Assembly: GCF_900142735.1 (NCBI RefSeq)
Contig: NZ_FRBY01000001.1
Coordinates: 806,001-870,000, forward strand
Reading direction: 5' to 3'
DNA length: 64,000 bases
Origin: Flavobacterium saccharophilum
GTDB taxonomy: Bacteria; Bacteroidota; Bacteroidia; Flavobacteriales; Flavobacteriaceae
The notes beneath the pieces are model-generated. The model was not told where the DNA came from and ran no database searches. It saw nothing but the letters and a program-made list of their open reading frames with translations. Shown one piece after another: positions 1 to 9,780 of this stretch; the stretch's first letter is position 1; each line of letters opens with the position of its first letter. The position numbers were made by a program, and so were the translations under genes.

Positions 1-2589
1 TTATCTATCCCTCAGGTTCAACAAAATATTTTGAGTTCAAACTTAGATTTCCCAACAGGAAACATCCAAACGAGAAATCAAAAAATATTAATTCGTTTAG
101 CGGGTAAATATAAAAGTGTTGAAGAATTAAGAAACTTAGTAGTTTCTTCTCAAAACGGAATTCAGGTTCGTTTAAGTGATATTGCAGACGTTCAGGATAC
201 TCAAAAAGTAGCTGAGAAAATATCTCGTGTAGATCAAAAAAGTGCGATTGTTTTACAAATCGTTAAACAATCGGATGCAAACGCAGTTGCGGTAAGTGAG
301 CAATTATTGAAAACAATTACCATTCTTGAAAAAGATTATGAAAAAAATCATTTAAAATTAGAAGTTGCAAAAGACAGTACAATCTTTACTCTTGAAGCAG
401 CAGATTCTGTTGTTCACGATTTATTGATTGCGGTAATTCTGGTAGCATTTGTAATGTTGTTCTTCCTTCACAGTATTAGAAACTCGTTGATCGTAATGGT
501 TTCTATTCCTGCCTCTTTGATTGCAACATTTATTGGTATTTATTTAATGGGATATACATTAAACTTAATGAGTTTATTAGGATTATCTCTGGTGGTTGGT
601 ATTCTTGTGGATGATGCGATTGTGGTTTTGGAGAATATCTACAGGCACATGGAAATGGGTAAAAGCCGAATCCGTGCATCATATGATGGAACAGCCGAAA
701 TTGGTGGAACCGTAACTTCGATTACCTTAGTAATTGTGGTGGTATTCTTGCCTATCGCGATGAGTTCTGGTTTGGTTTCTAATATCATTACACAATTCTG
801 TGTTACGGTAATTATATCAACTTTATTATCACTTTTAGCTTCATTTACTATTATTCCATGGTTATCATCTCGTTTTGGTAAATTAGAGCATATTGAAGGA
901 AAAAATTTATTCGGAAGAATTATTCTTGGTTTCGAAAGTTATTTAACACGTTTTACCAACTGGGTTTCTGACTTATTGACTTGGTGTTTGGATCATTATA
1001 TTAAAACTTTTGTAGTTGTAATTGTATTGTTCTTAGTATCTACAGTTGGATTAATGGGTGGAGGTTTCATTGGAGGAGAATTTTTCGCTTCTTCTGATAG
1101 TGGAGAGTTCTTAGTTCAAATCGAAATGCCAAAAGATGCTTCGTTAGAACAAACGAATTTCATGACGCAAAAAGCAGAAGCTTATTTGAAAGCTCAGGAA
1201 TATGTTCACAGCCAAATTACAACGGTAGGACAAACTTCTGAAGGATTTGGAGCGTCGCAAGCTACAGCTTATAAAGCAGAGATTGACGTAAAAATGATCG
1301 AGCAAAAAGATCGTACAGATGATGCAAACGTATACGCTGCAAAAATCAAACGTAAATTAGAAAAAGTATTAGTTGGCGCAAAAGTAAAAACAGTTCCGGT
1401 TGGTATCTTAGGTACTGCTGAAGATGCAACTTTAGGATTAATTGTAACAGGTCCTTCAACAGAAGCGGCTATGGCATTTGCTAAAAAAGCAGAAGCTGAA
1501 TTACGTACTATTCCTGGAACAACAGAGATCAAATTAACAGTTGAAGATGGTAACCCTGAGATCAACGTTAAAGTAGATCGTGATAAAATGGCTGCTTTAG
1601 GGTTGACATTACAAACAGTTGGTTTAACCATGCAAACTGCTTTTAGCGGAAACACAGATGGTAAATACAGAGCTGGTGAATACGAATACGATATCAACAT
1701 CAGATACAATGCATTCGATAGAAAAAGTATTACTGATGTTAGTAATTTGATTTTCATCAATGCAGCTGGCCAACAAATTAAATTATCTCAATTTGCAACA
1801 ATTACAGAAGGTTCTGGACCTAGCCAGTTAGAGCGTAGAGATAAATCAGCGTCGGTAACTGTAAAAGGACAAAACGTTGGGGTTCCTTCAGGAACAATTG
1901 TAACACAATGGCAGGCGAAGTTAGATAAACTTCAAAAACCAGCTGGTGTTAACTATATCTGGGGAGGTGACCAGGAGAACCAATCAGAAGGTTTTGGTAC
2001 TTTAGGAATCGCTTTATTAGCCGCTATTATCTTGGTTTACTTAGTAATGGTGAGTTTGTACGACAGTTTCGTTCACCCATTCGTAGTATTGTTTGCTATC
2101 CCGCTTTCGTTTATTGGTGCGATGTTGGCATTAGCTTTAACAAATAACTCATTAAACATCTTTACCATTTTAGGTATCATCATGTTGATTGGTCTGGTGT
2201 GTAAGAATGCAATCATGCTTGTCGATTATACGAACCAAAGAAGAGCAGCTGGAGAATCAATAAGAACGGCATTAATTCAGGCGAACCACGCTCGTTTACG
2301 TCCGATTTTGATGACTACAATTGCGATGGTATTTGGTATGTTCCCAATTGCATTAGCATCTGGAGCTGGAGCTGAATGGAAAAACGGATTGGCTTGGGTA
2401 ATTATCGGAGGATTAATTTCTTCTTTATTCCTAACGCTGATTGTTGTTCCGGTTATTTATAACATCATGGAAAAAATAATTGCTAAAGTTAGCAAAGGAG
2501 AAAAAATCGATTACGAAGCTGAAATGGTTGCCGATTATGAGCATACCGAATTAAGTGAAGACGGTTTTAATCCTAAACATACACATTAA
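1..2589 (+). CDS. RND efflux transporter permease subunit (5' end outside window)
   Basis: C-terminal 862 codons of an inner-membrane proton-driven efflux pump of the AcrB/HAE1 group, which works with a periplasmic adaptor and an outer-membrane channel. The frame is open from base 1, so the true start lies to the left; family members are usually about 1,030-1,160 residues. Visible marks are the hydrophobic block beginning near base 415, the acidic transmembrane stretch LVDDAIVVLENIYRHME (bases about 604-654), the large periplasmic loop in the middle, a second membrane block from about base 1995, and the conserved tail segment with ARLRPILMTT. The family is certain; the substrate cannot be read from sequence. 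A strong hairpin follows the stop. Confidence 0.93.
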   Translation, partial: LSIPQVQQNILSSNLDFPTGNIQTRNQKILIRLAGKYKSVEELRNLVVSSQNGIQVRLSDIADVQDTQKVAEKISRVDQKSAIVLQIVKQSDANAVAVSEQLLKTITILEKDYEKNHLKLEVAKDSTIFTLEAADSVVHDLLIAVILVAFVMLFFLHSIRNSLIVMVSIPASLIATFIGIYLMGYTLNLMSLLGLSLVVGILVDDAIVVLENIYRHMEMGKSRIRASYDGTAEIGGTVTSITLVIVVVFLPIAMSSGLVSNIITQFCVTVIISTLLSLLASFTIIPWLSSRFGKLEHIEGKNLFGRIILGFESYLTRFTNWVSDLLTWCLDHYIKTFVVVIVLFLVSTVGLMGGGFIGGEFFASSDSGEFLVQIEMPKDASLEQTNFMTQKAEAYLKAQEYVHSQITTVGQTSEGFGASQATAYKAEIDVKMIEQKDRTDDANVYAAKIKRKLEKVLVGAKVKTVPVGILGTAEDATLGLIVTGPSTEAAMAFAKKAEAELRTIPGTTEIKLTVEDGNPEINVKVDRDKMAALGLTLQTVGLTMQTAFSGNTDGKYRAGEYEYDINIRYNAFDRKSITDVSNLIFINAAGQQIKLSQFATITEGSGPSQLERRDKSASVTVKGQNVGVPSGTIVTQWQAKLDKLQKPAGVNYIWGGDQENQSEGFGTLGIALLAAIILVYLVMVSLYDSFVHPFVVLFAIPLSFIGAMLALALTNNSLNIFTILGIIMLIGLVCKNAIMLVDYTNQRRAAGESIRTALIQANHARLRPILMTTIAMVFGMFPIALASGAGAEWKNGLAWVIIGGLISSLFLTLIVVPVIYNIMEKIIAKVSKGEKIDYEAEMVADYEHTELSEDGFNPKHTH

Positions 2590-2593
2590 GAAT

Positions 2594-2745
2594 TTTTAAA
2601 AATTCCAATATTTAAAATCCAAATTCCAATTTTGGAACTGGTAAAAAATAAAATCCCAAATTCCTTAATTGGAATTTGGGATTTTTTATTTAGATGAAGT
2701 TTTAGGTTGGAATTTGGATTTTAAATATTGGAATTTAACAATCCT
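2594..2745. repeat. GGAATTT-type intergenic repeat, with embedded hairpin
   Basis: The gap between two convergent genes is built from repeated, mutually inverted copies of the motif AAATTCCAA / TTGGAATTT. The same words recur near 17450, 17850, 38640, 39105, 39240-39355 and 58306, so this is a dispersed intergenic family. It contains the terminator listed separately. Confidence 0.7.
2650..2688. terminator. Bidirectional Rho-independent terminator
   Basis: Stem AAAATCCCAAATTCC pairs perfectly with GGAATTTGGGATTTT (15 bp, 6-nt loop TTAATT) and is followed by more T residues. It lies between the convergent efflux-permease and SprB-repeat genes and can serve both. Confidence 0.85.
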
Positions 2746-5700
2746 TTATTTCTTCACAATTTTGATTGTTTTGGTCTGACCTTCTGAGTTTACTTTTAAG
2801 AAATAAAAGCCAGAAGCAATATTGGACAAATCAATTTCAGAATGCTCGCTATTTATTTTTTTAGCTAAAATAGATTTTCCGGCAACTGAGAATATTTCAA
2901 CTTCATCAATAACAGCAGTATTGCTTATTGTTAAACTATGCAGTACTGGATTTGGATAGAATGTAAAATTAGGCAATACAAAATTTGGAGTAGAAAGCGC
3001 TCCATTCAATTTTGCAGTCACGGCAAGTCGCTCTTTACTCTCAACTCCGTTTATGGTTTGAGAAGCATAATAAGTAGTTCCATCCACAAGAACAGTTGTT
3101 AATGGTAGTGGAGTATCGTTTGCTTTATTGTTTTTACCAGCTAAAGGATTTTGACTACTATACCATTTGATATTTTCACCATCAATGATAAGGTCTGCTA
3201 ATGTTTGCCCTGGTTTAAATTCAAGAGTCATTTTATCTTTACCGTCTATTAAAGGAGCCGGTGGATCAACCAGAACGTTCATCATTACAAAACATCCATT
3301 TGCATCCATAGCAATAACGTTGTAAAAGCCCGGAGTTAAATCTGAGAATACATTATTTGTTGAGAATTTATCTAAGTTAGGGGATATTGCATAATTGTAA
3401 TTGCCAGCACCGCCAGAAGCATTGACAGTAATCGTTTGATTTTTTACTGTTGTTACTGTCGTTAATTTAGATGTAGGTTCTGAAATAACAACCTGATTTT
3501 CTGTTAGACACCCGTTAGCATCCTTCATTGTTATTCTATGAACACCAGCCTGCAAATTAGAAAAAATTATATTATTGCCAATAGTAGTTATAAATGGTTC
3601 GTTGTTGAGGGAAAAAGTATAAGGAGCATATCCGCCAGATACAGTTGCAGTTATCGAACCACTAGCTGAGCCTTTACAAGTAACGTTGGTAACTGTCGCA
3701 TTAATTACAGGAAGATTTCCCTGAGTAAGTGACGCAGTAAGAGAAACTATAGTGTTTTTATAATCACGAACTTTGATTGCATAGTTACCTGGTATAAAGC
3801 TTGAATATACATTTGAAATGGTAAAAGTTGCACCATCGTCAAATGAATAATAATAGGGCTGGAAACCTCCTGTCGCCTGAACAGTTATTGTTCCGGGATT
3901 TATACAATTTGTAGCAACAACATCAGCAGTGGCAGAAAGTGGAGGTGACGGTATAATGTTAATTCCACCAACAATGTAGCCACATCCGTTAGCATCTGTA
4001 ATTTGTGCACCATACAGCCCCAGAGGAAGTCTGGCGAATACTCCATTGTCTTGCGGACCTGCCACTACAACGCCGCCTTTATCCTGTAGAAAATATTTAT
4101 AAGGTGCAGTTCCTCCTTTTGCAGTTACAACTATTGATTGATCATTAACAGGAAAAGCTGTTGCTGATAGCGCTTCAATAGGTTCAGTTAAAGTAATTGT
4201 TGTTGTAGAAAAACAACTATTGACATCTTTGACCGTAATAGTATAAGTACCGGCACGTAAATTAGTAAATGTATCCGTAGTGTTAAAGCTAACGCCATCT
4301 AAAGAATAACTATAAGGGGCCTTTCCTCCAATGGCGGCAGCTTTTATGCTTCCTGTATTATCACCTTTGCAAAGCACATTTGAAGTTACTGCTGCTGTAA
4401 CAGAAGGCGCGCTTACCGGAATTATATCTGCAACAATTGAGCGTTGGTTATTGTCAGCATCGCTTACCGTTATTATATAACTACCTGGTGCCACAGTAAA
4501 AATGTTTGAAGGAACATAACTAGCACCATTAAATGAATATTTATAAGGAAGTATGCCTCCAGTAGCATTAACTTTTATTATTCCAACCGGATTAACACAA
4601 GTTACTGCTGTTATGTCAACATTAACCACAATTGGAGTCGGTTTATTAACGATAATAATATTGGGTTGAAAAGTTGTGCATCCCAATGAATCTTTTACAT
4701 GAATGTCGTATGATCCAGCTTTTAAGCCTGTAAAAACAAAAGAGTTTTGAAAATTCATTGGTAAACCATTACTATCTGTTATTGCATAAAGATAAGGAGC
4801 AGCTCCTCCGGTAGCAGTAGCCGTAATCGTTCCATCACTATTAGTACTTGTCGTTGAGTTTGTACTACTAGCAGTTGCTGATAAAATAGTAGGATCTACG
4901 ATAGATACAATTGCTGTACTGATACATCCAAGGGCATCTTTTACGCTTACAGTATATTGTCCGGCGGATAAATTATCAAAAGTATTACTTCCAACATAAT
5001 CGTTTCCAATTGAATAAGCATAAGGTGCCTTTCCTCCGGTTGCTGTTGCAATTATTTTTCCACTTGTATCATGAAAACAGTACGGATTTTTAGTTGTTAG
5101 GGATACAGATAATACATCAGAAGATTCTATTAGAACAGAGAGAATAGTAGAACAGCCATTACTATCTTTTACAAATACAGTATGCGATCCTTGTTGTAAG
5201 CTATTAGAAATATTTACAGATGAGTATGTGTTTGATTCATCAAAAGAATACAAATAAGGGGCTTTTCCGCCGGCAGCAGTAATAGTCACGGTATCACTTT
5301 CGCCACAAGCTACCGCCTTTGAGATTGCGACAGTTGCAGTTACCGTTGCCGGCGCTTCTATTTTGATTGTATTGCTATTGCCTGCACTATAAAGAGCATC
5401 TGCTACAAAAGCAGTATAAGTTCCTGCAGGTAAATTAGTAAAAACAGGGTTATCTTGAAAATTTACTCCGCCATCAAGTGAATATTGATAAGGAAGTTGC
5501 CCACCAGTAGCGGTAATTGTAATTTCAGCGTTACTAATACAATCTACTTGTTTTGTAATAGCTGCTGTAGCAATTAAAGGATCTTTATCTGAAATAGTAA
5601 CACTAAAGCCATAAGATTCACATCCTTTTGCATCCTTTAAGTTTATACTATGACTGCCGGCACTTAAGTTTGTAAAGACATTTTCAGTCTGATAAGGTGC

Positions 5701-8133
5701 AGAATCCACTGAATATTGATAAGGCGCGGTTCCCGCCTGACCATTTATAGTTATAGTCTGACCATCAATATCAATATCCGGATATATAGGTGTTGGTTGT
5801 ACTACCATGTGTTCGACAGAAACCATACAACCGACAGCATCTTTTACAGTAATATAATGAGTTCCATGAGGAATATTAAAAGTATTGCTACCTGTAAAAG
5901 TACCATTATTTAATGCATATTGATAGGGAGTTTGTCCTCCTGTAGCATTAATTGTTACTGTCGTTTTGTCTTTAGCACAAACTAGTGGCGTGCTTGAGGC
6001 TGTTGCAAGTAATTGAGGAGGAGATTGCTGTACCATATTAAATAGGGGAGGAGAAACACAACCCTTACTATCTTTTATAAAAAAAGTATAATTGCCCGGA
6101 CTCAAATTACTAAAAATATTGCTATTGGTAAAAGTTTGTCCATTATCAATAGAATAGTAAAACGGAGACTGTCCAGACGTTGCATGTACCATCATCGATG
6201 CACTTGTGCAACTGGTAGCGGCGGTAACAAGTGCAACTCCGTTAACAGGAACAGGCGGGTCTAACGTTATTAAAGTTGGATTAGTAACCGAATTTAAAGC
6301 ATCTTTTACCGTAACAGAATAGGTGCCGGCACTTAGATTGTTAAAAATATTAAGTCCTTGATAAGTATATCCGCTATCTACTGAATATAGATATGGAGCT
6401 TGTCCACCTATAGCAGCAACATTTATCGCACCATTATTGCCATTACCTGTACAATCTAATTCTTTAGTTATAGCGACAGCAGCATGTAAAAAAGGAGCAA
6501 TAATTGCTCTTAGAGTTGTTGAACATCCTTGAGCATCTCTTACTCTTATATCATATGTTCCCGGAATTAAGTTCGTGAAAACATTGCTTGCCTGGTAGCT
6601 GATTCCATCTAATGAGTATTGATATGGACCCGTTCCTCCACTAGCAGTAATAACGGCTATGTTTTGATTTTGCACCATATAGGTCGCAGTTACAGCTGTT
6701 GGTTCCGTGATCGTATAGTTAGTTGTGGCTATACAACCAGTAGCAATATCACGTACTTCTATGTTGTAAATTCCCGCGGGTAAATAGCTGTCATTTACAA
6801 ACGAAGCTTCATTAAGGGTGTATTGGTAAGAACCGCTGCCACCAGAAACATTAATTGTTAGCGATGCAGTTTCTCCGTTGCATAATATTGGTTTATTTGA
6901 AGCTGTAATAGTTAATGCCTGAGCAGGCTGTACTGTTGTCGTAAATGATGAAGATAAACATCCTTTACTGTCTTTTACAATTATAACATAAGTCCCAGGA
7001 TTGGGAGTGCTAAAAATATTAGAAGAGATAAAATTTATTCCGCCATCAAAAGAGTAAACATAAGGCGCTTTTCCTCCTGTTGCCATGGCAGTTATTGTTC
7101 CTGTACTACAACTTGTTGGGTTTGTAACCAAAGCAGTTGTGCTTAAAACCACAAGTGGATTTATTGTTATTGCGGTTGGATTTGAAATTGTATTTACGGC
7201 GTCTTTTGCTTTTATAGAATAAGTCCCCGGAAATAAATTATTAAAATCATTATTGGCTTGAAAAGGTCCATCATTTAGAGAATAAGTATAAGGAGATTGC
7301 CCGCCGGCAGCAGCTATGGTTATTGAAGCGTTGCTATTTGGGCTACAATCCATTTCTTTGGTAATAATGGCTGTTGTAGTTAAAGAAGGTAAGACAGTTG
7401 CTGAAACAGTTGCTATACAACCATTAATATCCCTTACCATAAAAACATGGTTTCCAGGTGTTAAATTTGCAAAATTCGGACTTAGCTGATAGTTTATTCC
7501 TTCTAATGAATATTGATAAGGTGTAGTTCCTCCAATTGGCGTAATAGTCACCATTTGGCCTGAGATCATTGCGGTTGCATTTAAAAGCGGTGACGCTGCT
7601 ATGGTGTAGATAAATGTAGTCGGACAGCTGGTACCAGTATCTAAAACTTGTATGTTGTAAACTCCCGCAGATAAATTATTAAAAGTAGCGTTACTTGAGA
7701 AAGAACCTCCATTTAAAGAATAATAATATGGACCAACTCCTCCAGAAGGGGTAACTGTCAATGATACCTTTTCCCCACTACAAAAAACAGGGGTGTTTGT
7801 TGCTGTTATATTTAAAGCTGAAACAACTTTTATATTAAAAGAATTGGTTGTAATAGTCCCGTTATTATCAATTCTGACGTAGATAGTTGTAACACCTACA
7901 GCTGCATTGTAATTTGAAGGGGTTGCGATTGCATTTGTATTATTGGTTGCATCAGCCAGACTTAAGTGAAAACTTACGGTTGTCTCATCCGGATTCAGAT
8001 TTCCAATTAAAAGGGGTTTTTGCTTAGCCAGATCAAAATTATTGTCTCCGGGGCAGTGCACAATATCATTGATTTGAGCATAAAAAAAGGTAGTAGTAAA
8101 CAAGAAAAGAAAACAAAGTAGAGTTTTTTTCAT
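2746..8133 (-). CDS. Giant SprB-repeat secreted protein with T9SS type A sorting domain
   Basis: A 1795-residue secreted or cell-surface protein. Residues 1-19 form a signal peptide (MKKTLLCFLFLFTTTFFYA). The body holds about 20 SprB-type repeats of roughly 75-80 residues, each recognisable by a GG-x-x-PY-x-YSL-[DN]-G core such as GGTGPYQYSLDGISY, followed by a NLxxGxY segment and a D-x-x-GC motif. The last 75 residues are a type A T9SS sorting domain (FYPNP near its start, GFYFLKV and KIVKK at its end), which in this phylum directs outer-membrane secretion by the type IX system. SprB of Flavobacterium johnsoniae is a gliding adhesin, so an adhesin-like role is inferred. The gene stands alone with its own promoter and a shared terminator. 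Confidence 0.93.
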   Translation of the reverse strand: MKKTLLCFLFLFTTTFFYAQINDIVHCPGDNNFDLAKQKPLLIGNLNPDETTVSFHLSLADATNNTNAIATPSNYNAAVGVTTIYVRIDNNGTITTNSFNIKVVSALNITATNTPVFCSGEKVSLTVTPSGGVGPYYYSLNGGSFSSNATFNNLSAGVYNIQVLDTGTSCPTTFIYTIAASPLLNATAMISGQMVTITPIGGTTPYQYSLEGINYQLSPNFANLTPGNHVFMVRDINGCIATVSATVLPSLTTTAIITKEMDCSPNSNASITIAAAGGQSPYTYSLNDGPFQANNDFNNLFPGTYSIKAKDAVNTISNPTAITINPLVVLSTTALVTNPTSCSTGTITAMATGGKAPYVYSFDGGINFISSNIFSTPNPGTYVIIVKDSKGCLSSSFTTTVQPAQALTITASNKPILCNGETASLTINVSGGSGSYQYTLNEASFVNDSYLPAGIYNIEVRDIATGCIATTNYTITEPTAVTATYMVQNQNIAVITASGGTGPYQYSLDGISYQASNVFTNLIPGTYDIRVRDAQGCSTTLRAIIAPFLHAAVAITKELDCTGNGNNGAINVAAIGGQAPYLYSVDSGYTYQGLNIFNNLSAGTYSVTVKDALNSVTNPTLITLDPPVPVNGVALVTAATSCTSASMMVHATSGQSPFYYSIDNGQTFTNSNIFSNLSPGNYTFFIKDSKGCVSPPLFNMVQQSPPQLLATASSTPLVCAKDKTTVTINATGGQTPYQYALNNGTFTGSNTFNIPHGTHYITVKDAVGCMVSVEHMVVQPTPIYPDIDIDGQTITINGQAGTAPYQYSVDSAPYQTENVFTNLSAGSHSINLKDAKGCESYGFSVTISDKDPLIATAAITKQVDCISNAEITITATGGQLPYQYSLDGGVNFQDNPVFTNLPAGTYTAFVADALYSAGNSNTIKIEAPATVTATVAISKAVACGESDTVTITAAGGKAPYLYSFDESNTYSSVNISNSLQQGSHTVFVKDSNGCSTILSVLIESSDVLSVSLTTKNPYCFHDTSGKIIATATGGKAPYAYSIGNDYVGSNTFDNLSAGQYTVSVKDALGCISTAIVSIVDPTILSATASSTNSTTSTNSDGTITATATGGAAPYLYAITDSNGLPMNFQNSFVFTGLKAGSYDIHVKDSLGCTTFQPNIIIVNKPTPIVVNVDITAVTCVNPVGIIKVNATGGILPYKYSFNGASYVPSNIFTVAPGSYIITVSDADNNQRSIVADIIPVSAPSVTAAVTSNVLCKGDNTGSIKAAAIGGKAPYSYSLDGVSFNTTDTFTNLRAGTYTITVKDVNSCFSTTTITLTEPIEALSATAFPVNDQSIVVTAKGGTAPYKYFLQDKGGVVVAGPQDNGVFARLPLGLYGAQITDANGCGYIVGGINIIPSPPLSATADVVATNCINPGTITVQATGGFQPYYYSFDDGATFTISNVYSSFIPGNYAIKVRDYKNTIVSLTASLTQGNLPVINATVTNVTCKGSASGSITATVSGGYAPYTFSLNNEPFITTIGNNIIFSNLQAGVHRITMKDANGCLTENQVVISEPTSKLTTVTTVKNQTITVNASGGAGNYNYAISPNLDKFSTNNVFSDLTPGFYNVIAMDANGCFVMMNVLVDPPAPLIDGKDKMTLEFKPGQTLADLIIDGENIKWYSSQNPLAGKNNKANDTPLPLTTVLVDGTTYYASQTINGVESKERLAVTAKLNGALSTPNFVLPNFTFYPNPVLHSLTISNTAVIDEVEIFSVAGKSILAKKINSEHSEIDLSNIASGFYFLKVNSEGQTKTIKIVKK

Positions 8134-8161
8134 AGTATTAGATTTGTTAAAATGGACTTAA

Positions 8162-8189
8162 CAAATATATACAAAAAGCTATTCTACAA
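8162..8189 (-). promoter_or_regulatory. Bacteroidota-type promoter for the SprB-repeat gene
   Basis: On the minus strand a TATATTTG box (8162-8169) matches TAnnTTTG exactly, and a TTG (8187-8189) lies 17 bp upstream of it. The start codon is about 28 bases downstream. Confidence 0.6.
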
Positions 8190-8298
8190 TTGTGTAAAGC
8201 ATAATTTTCTTGCAAAAATAAATGCAATTAAAATTTTCTTTAAAATAGGAAATGTTGAATTTTAAAGTTTCGGAATTCGGAATTTCAACAATTAGAAT

Positions 8299-8739
8299 TT
8301 ATAATTTTAGGTATAAATAATGATTATAATAATCGATAATAGCTTTGCCTTCAAGTAGGACATCGGCACCAATAATGCCATCGACCGCTTTTGATTTATA
8401 GGCTTCTAAGGCTTCATTAACATGAGAAAGATCAAAAATGACCAAACTGAAATCTGCATTTTTCCAGCTTCCGATTTGTAAAAGATTACTAGCCGAAATT
8501 TGCGTTCTCATGCCGGTTCCGCCAGCTCCTGAAGCTTTGGTTTTTGATTTTTTTGCTGTAATACTAAAAAGTTCAACACCTTCAAAACCTATGCAGGTAT
8601 TGGAAGCTCCTGTATCAAGAATAAAATTTCCCAAAATACCATTAATTTTAGCTTTTATCAAAAGATGCTGTGTTCTGGTAACTTTGAATTTTATTTTTTT
8701 GTAATTCTTTTTCTTGAGAGTCTCGTGAAGATTTTCCAT
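8299..8739 (-). CDS. Retropepsin-like aspartic protease (clan AA)
   Basis: A 146-residue protein with the catalytic-site signature FILDTGASNTCIGFE, where D42-T43-G44 is the single Asp-Thr-Gly of a retroviral-type protease. A second typical element, DGIIGADVL, sits near residues 119-127, and the length is that of one retropepsin lobe, so it should act as a dimer. No signal peptide is evident; the N-terminus is lysine-rich. Small proteases of this kind occur near sigma-factor/TPR modules in Flavobacteria, and one such module starts at 9194 on the other strand. Substrate unknown. Its 5' end overlaps a doubtful small membrane-protein frame. Confidence 0.8.
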   Translation of the reverse strand: MENLHETLKKKNYKKIKFKVTRTQHLLIKAKINGILGNFILDTGASNTCIGFEGVELFSITAKKSKTKASGAGGTGMRTQISASNLLQIGSWKNADFSLVIFDLSHVNEALEAYKSKAVDGIIGADVLLEGKAIIDYYNHYLYLKL

Positions 8740-8894
8740 TTTCGATAGTGATTGAGTATCAAAAATAAACCAATTACAGTCAATAAACTAATGATGTAAT
8801 AGATATAATTTGATGTTTTTCTGTCTGTGAGATCGAACCTTAATACGCAAACGAGCTCCAGTAGTAAGACCATTTCTGCGCATCTGGAATCCAT
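8691..8894 (-). CDS. Possible small single-pass membrane protein
   Basis: A 67-codon frame with one hydrophobic helix (YIYYIISLLTVIGLFLIL, about residues 31-48) followed by a basic tail rich in Arg and Lys, as in a small inner-membrane protein. It overlaps the start of the retropepsin gene by 49 bases in another frame. The first 20 residues look poorly coding, so the start, or the gene itself, may be wrong. I do not recognise a family. Confidence 0.3.
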   Translation of the reverse strand: MDSRCAEMVLLLELVCVLRFDLTDRKTSNYIYYIISLLTVIGLFLILNHYRKWKIFTRLSRKRITKK

Positions 8895-9193
8895 TTGTAA
8901 TTCAAAAACGTAATTTTAGCAATTTTGAGTTCGTGATTTCTGGTTTTTATAAATCTTTCTGATTTGTTTCGTATTCGACAATGACAAAACCATTTCGTTT
9001 TTTGGCCGAAGTCATTTCATAAAATTGATTCAGTTTTTTTTTGTTGGTGACTTGATACGTTTCTATTTTACCTTGTTTTTTGGGTGTAAGGAATAACGAC
9101 AGTTCTATATCAACTTGATTTTGTAATTGTTACCCCATGAAAGGAGTATTATTTCAGATTCTTTTTCTAAATTAGCTATCAAAAAGTTTTTTT
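8895..9193. other. Intergenic region upstream of the sigma-factor gene
   Basis: This gap holds the minus-strand coding-like fragment at 8947-9129 and the presumed promoter of the sigma gene. No clear TAnnTTTG box was found in the last 60 bases; nothing else was recognised. Confidence 0.5.
8947..9129 (-). pseudogene. Orphan coding-like fragment lacking a start codon
   Basis: Between the small membrane frame and the sigma-factor gene the minus strand has 60 open codons with a plausible soluble-protein composition, including SLFLTPKKQGKIETYQVTN and a C-terminal NGFVIVEYETNQKDL. A stop (9130-9132) lies directly upstream and no ATG, GTG or TTG precedes the folded-looking part; the only in-frame ATG is internal. 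It therefore looks like the 3' remnant of a decayed gene. I do not recognise the family. Confidence 0.35.
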
Positions 9194-9778
9194 ATGGGCA
9201 ATAATAAAATTCATCCTGACCAAATGTATATTGAAGGTCTTGCTGCAAATGACTCGGCAATCATTCAGTCTATTTATAAAAAGTTCGTTCCCAAAGTCGT
9301 TTTTTTTGTCATGAATAATTCTGGCGATAAAGAGCAGGCACAAGATATTGTTCAGGAGGTGATGATATTGCTTTTTAATCAGGCAAAAACCAATACCTTA
9401 AAATTGACCTGCCCATTTGATGCCTACTTCTTTTTATTGTGCAAAAGAAAATGGCTGAATGAGTTTAAAAAAACATCTAATAAAGGGGTAACAATTCATG
9501 AAGATATAGTATCTATGAATGAATCTGCACTGGATTTGATTGGACAAACAGAAGAATTTGACGAAAAACAACAGCTTTTTGATAGTATGTTTCAAAAATT
9601 GGGAGAGAAATGTCAGGAGCTTTTAAAGCTAAGTTTTTCAATTAAGTCGATGGAAGAAGTTGCTGAAAAACTCAACGTAACTTATGGTTATGTCCGTAAA
9701 AAGAAATCGTTGTGCGTTGGTCAGTTAACGCAGTGGATTCAGGAAGCTAAAAATTTTAATTCTCTAAAAAACAATTAG
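9194..9778 (+). CDS. Sigma-70 family (ECF-type) RNA polymerase sigma factor
   Basis: A 194-residue alternative sigma factor. Region 2 is visible at about residues 20-90, with AQDIVQEVMILLFNQA and a KRKWLNEFKK segment that would contact the -10 element. Region 4 lies at about 130-180, with the helix-turn-helix SMEEVAEKLNVTYGYVRKKK. Regions 1.1 and 3 are absent, as expected for the ECF group. The stop is followed after two bases by the ATG of a membrane TPR protein whose N-terminus resembles anti-sigma factors, so the pair is probably one transcript and one regulatory unit. Target promoters and inducing signal are unknown. Confidence 0.9.
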   Translation: MGNNKIHPDQMYIEGLAANDSAIIQSIYKKFVPKVVFFVMNNSGDKEQAQDIVQEVMILLFNQAKTNTLKLTCPFDAYFFLLCKRKWLNEFKKTSNKGVTIHEDIVSMNESALDLIGQTEEFDEKQQLFDSMFQKLGEKCQELLKLSFSIKSMEEVAEKLNVTYGYVRKKKSLCVGQLTQWIQEAKNFNSLKNN

Positions 9779-9780
9779 TC

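Noticed and set aside
1269..1760. 163-codon minus-strand frame inside the efflux permease
   Set aside because: Antisense shadow of a strongly conserved gene; no recognisable domain of its own.
2746..8133. Regularly spaced repeats resembling an array
   Set aside because: The repeats are protein-coding SprB units with diverged DNA and about 230-base periodicity; they lack the identical short repeats and unique spacers of CRISPR.
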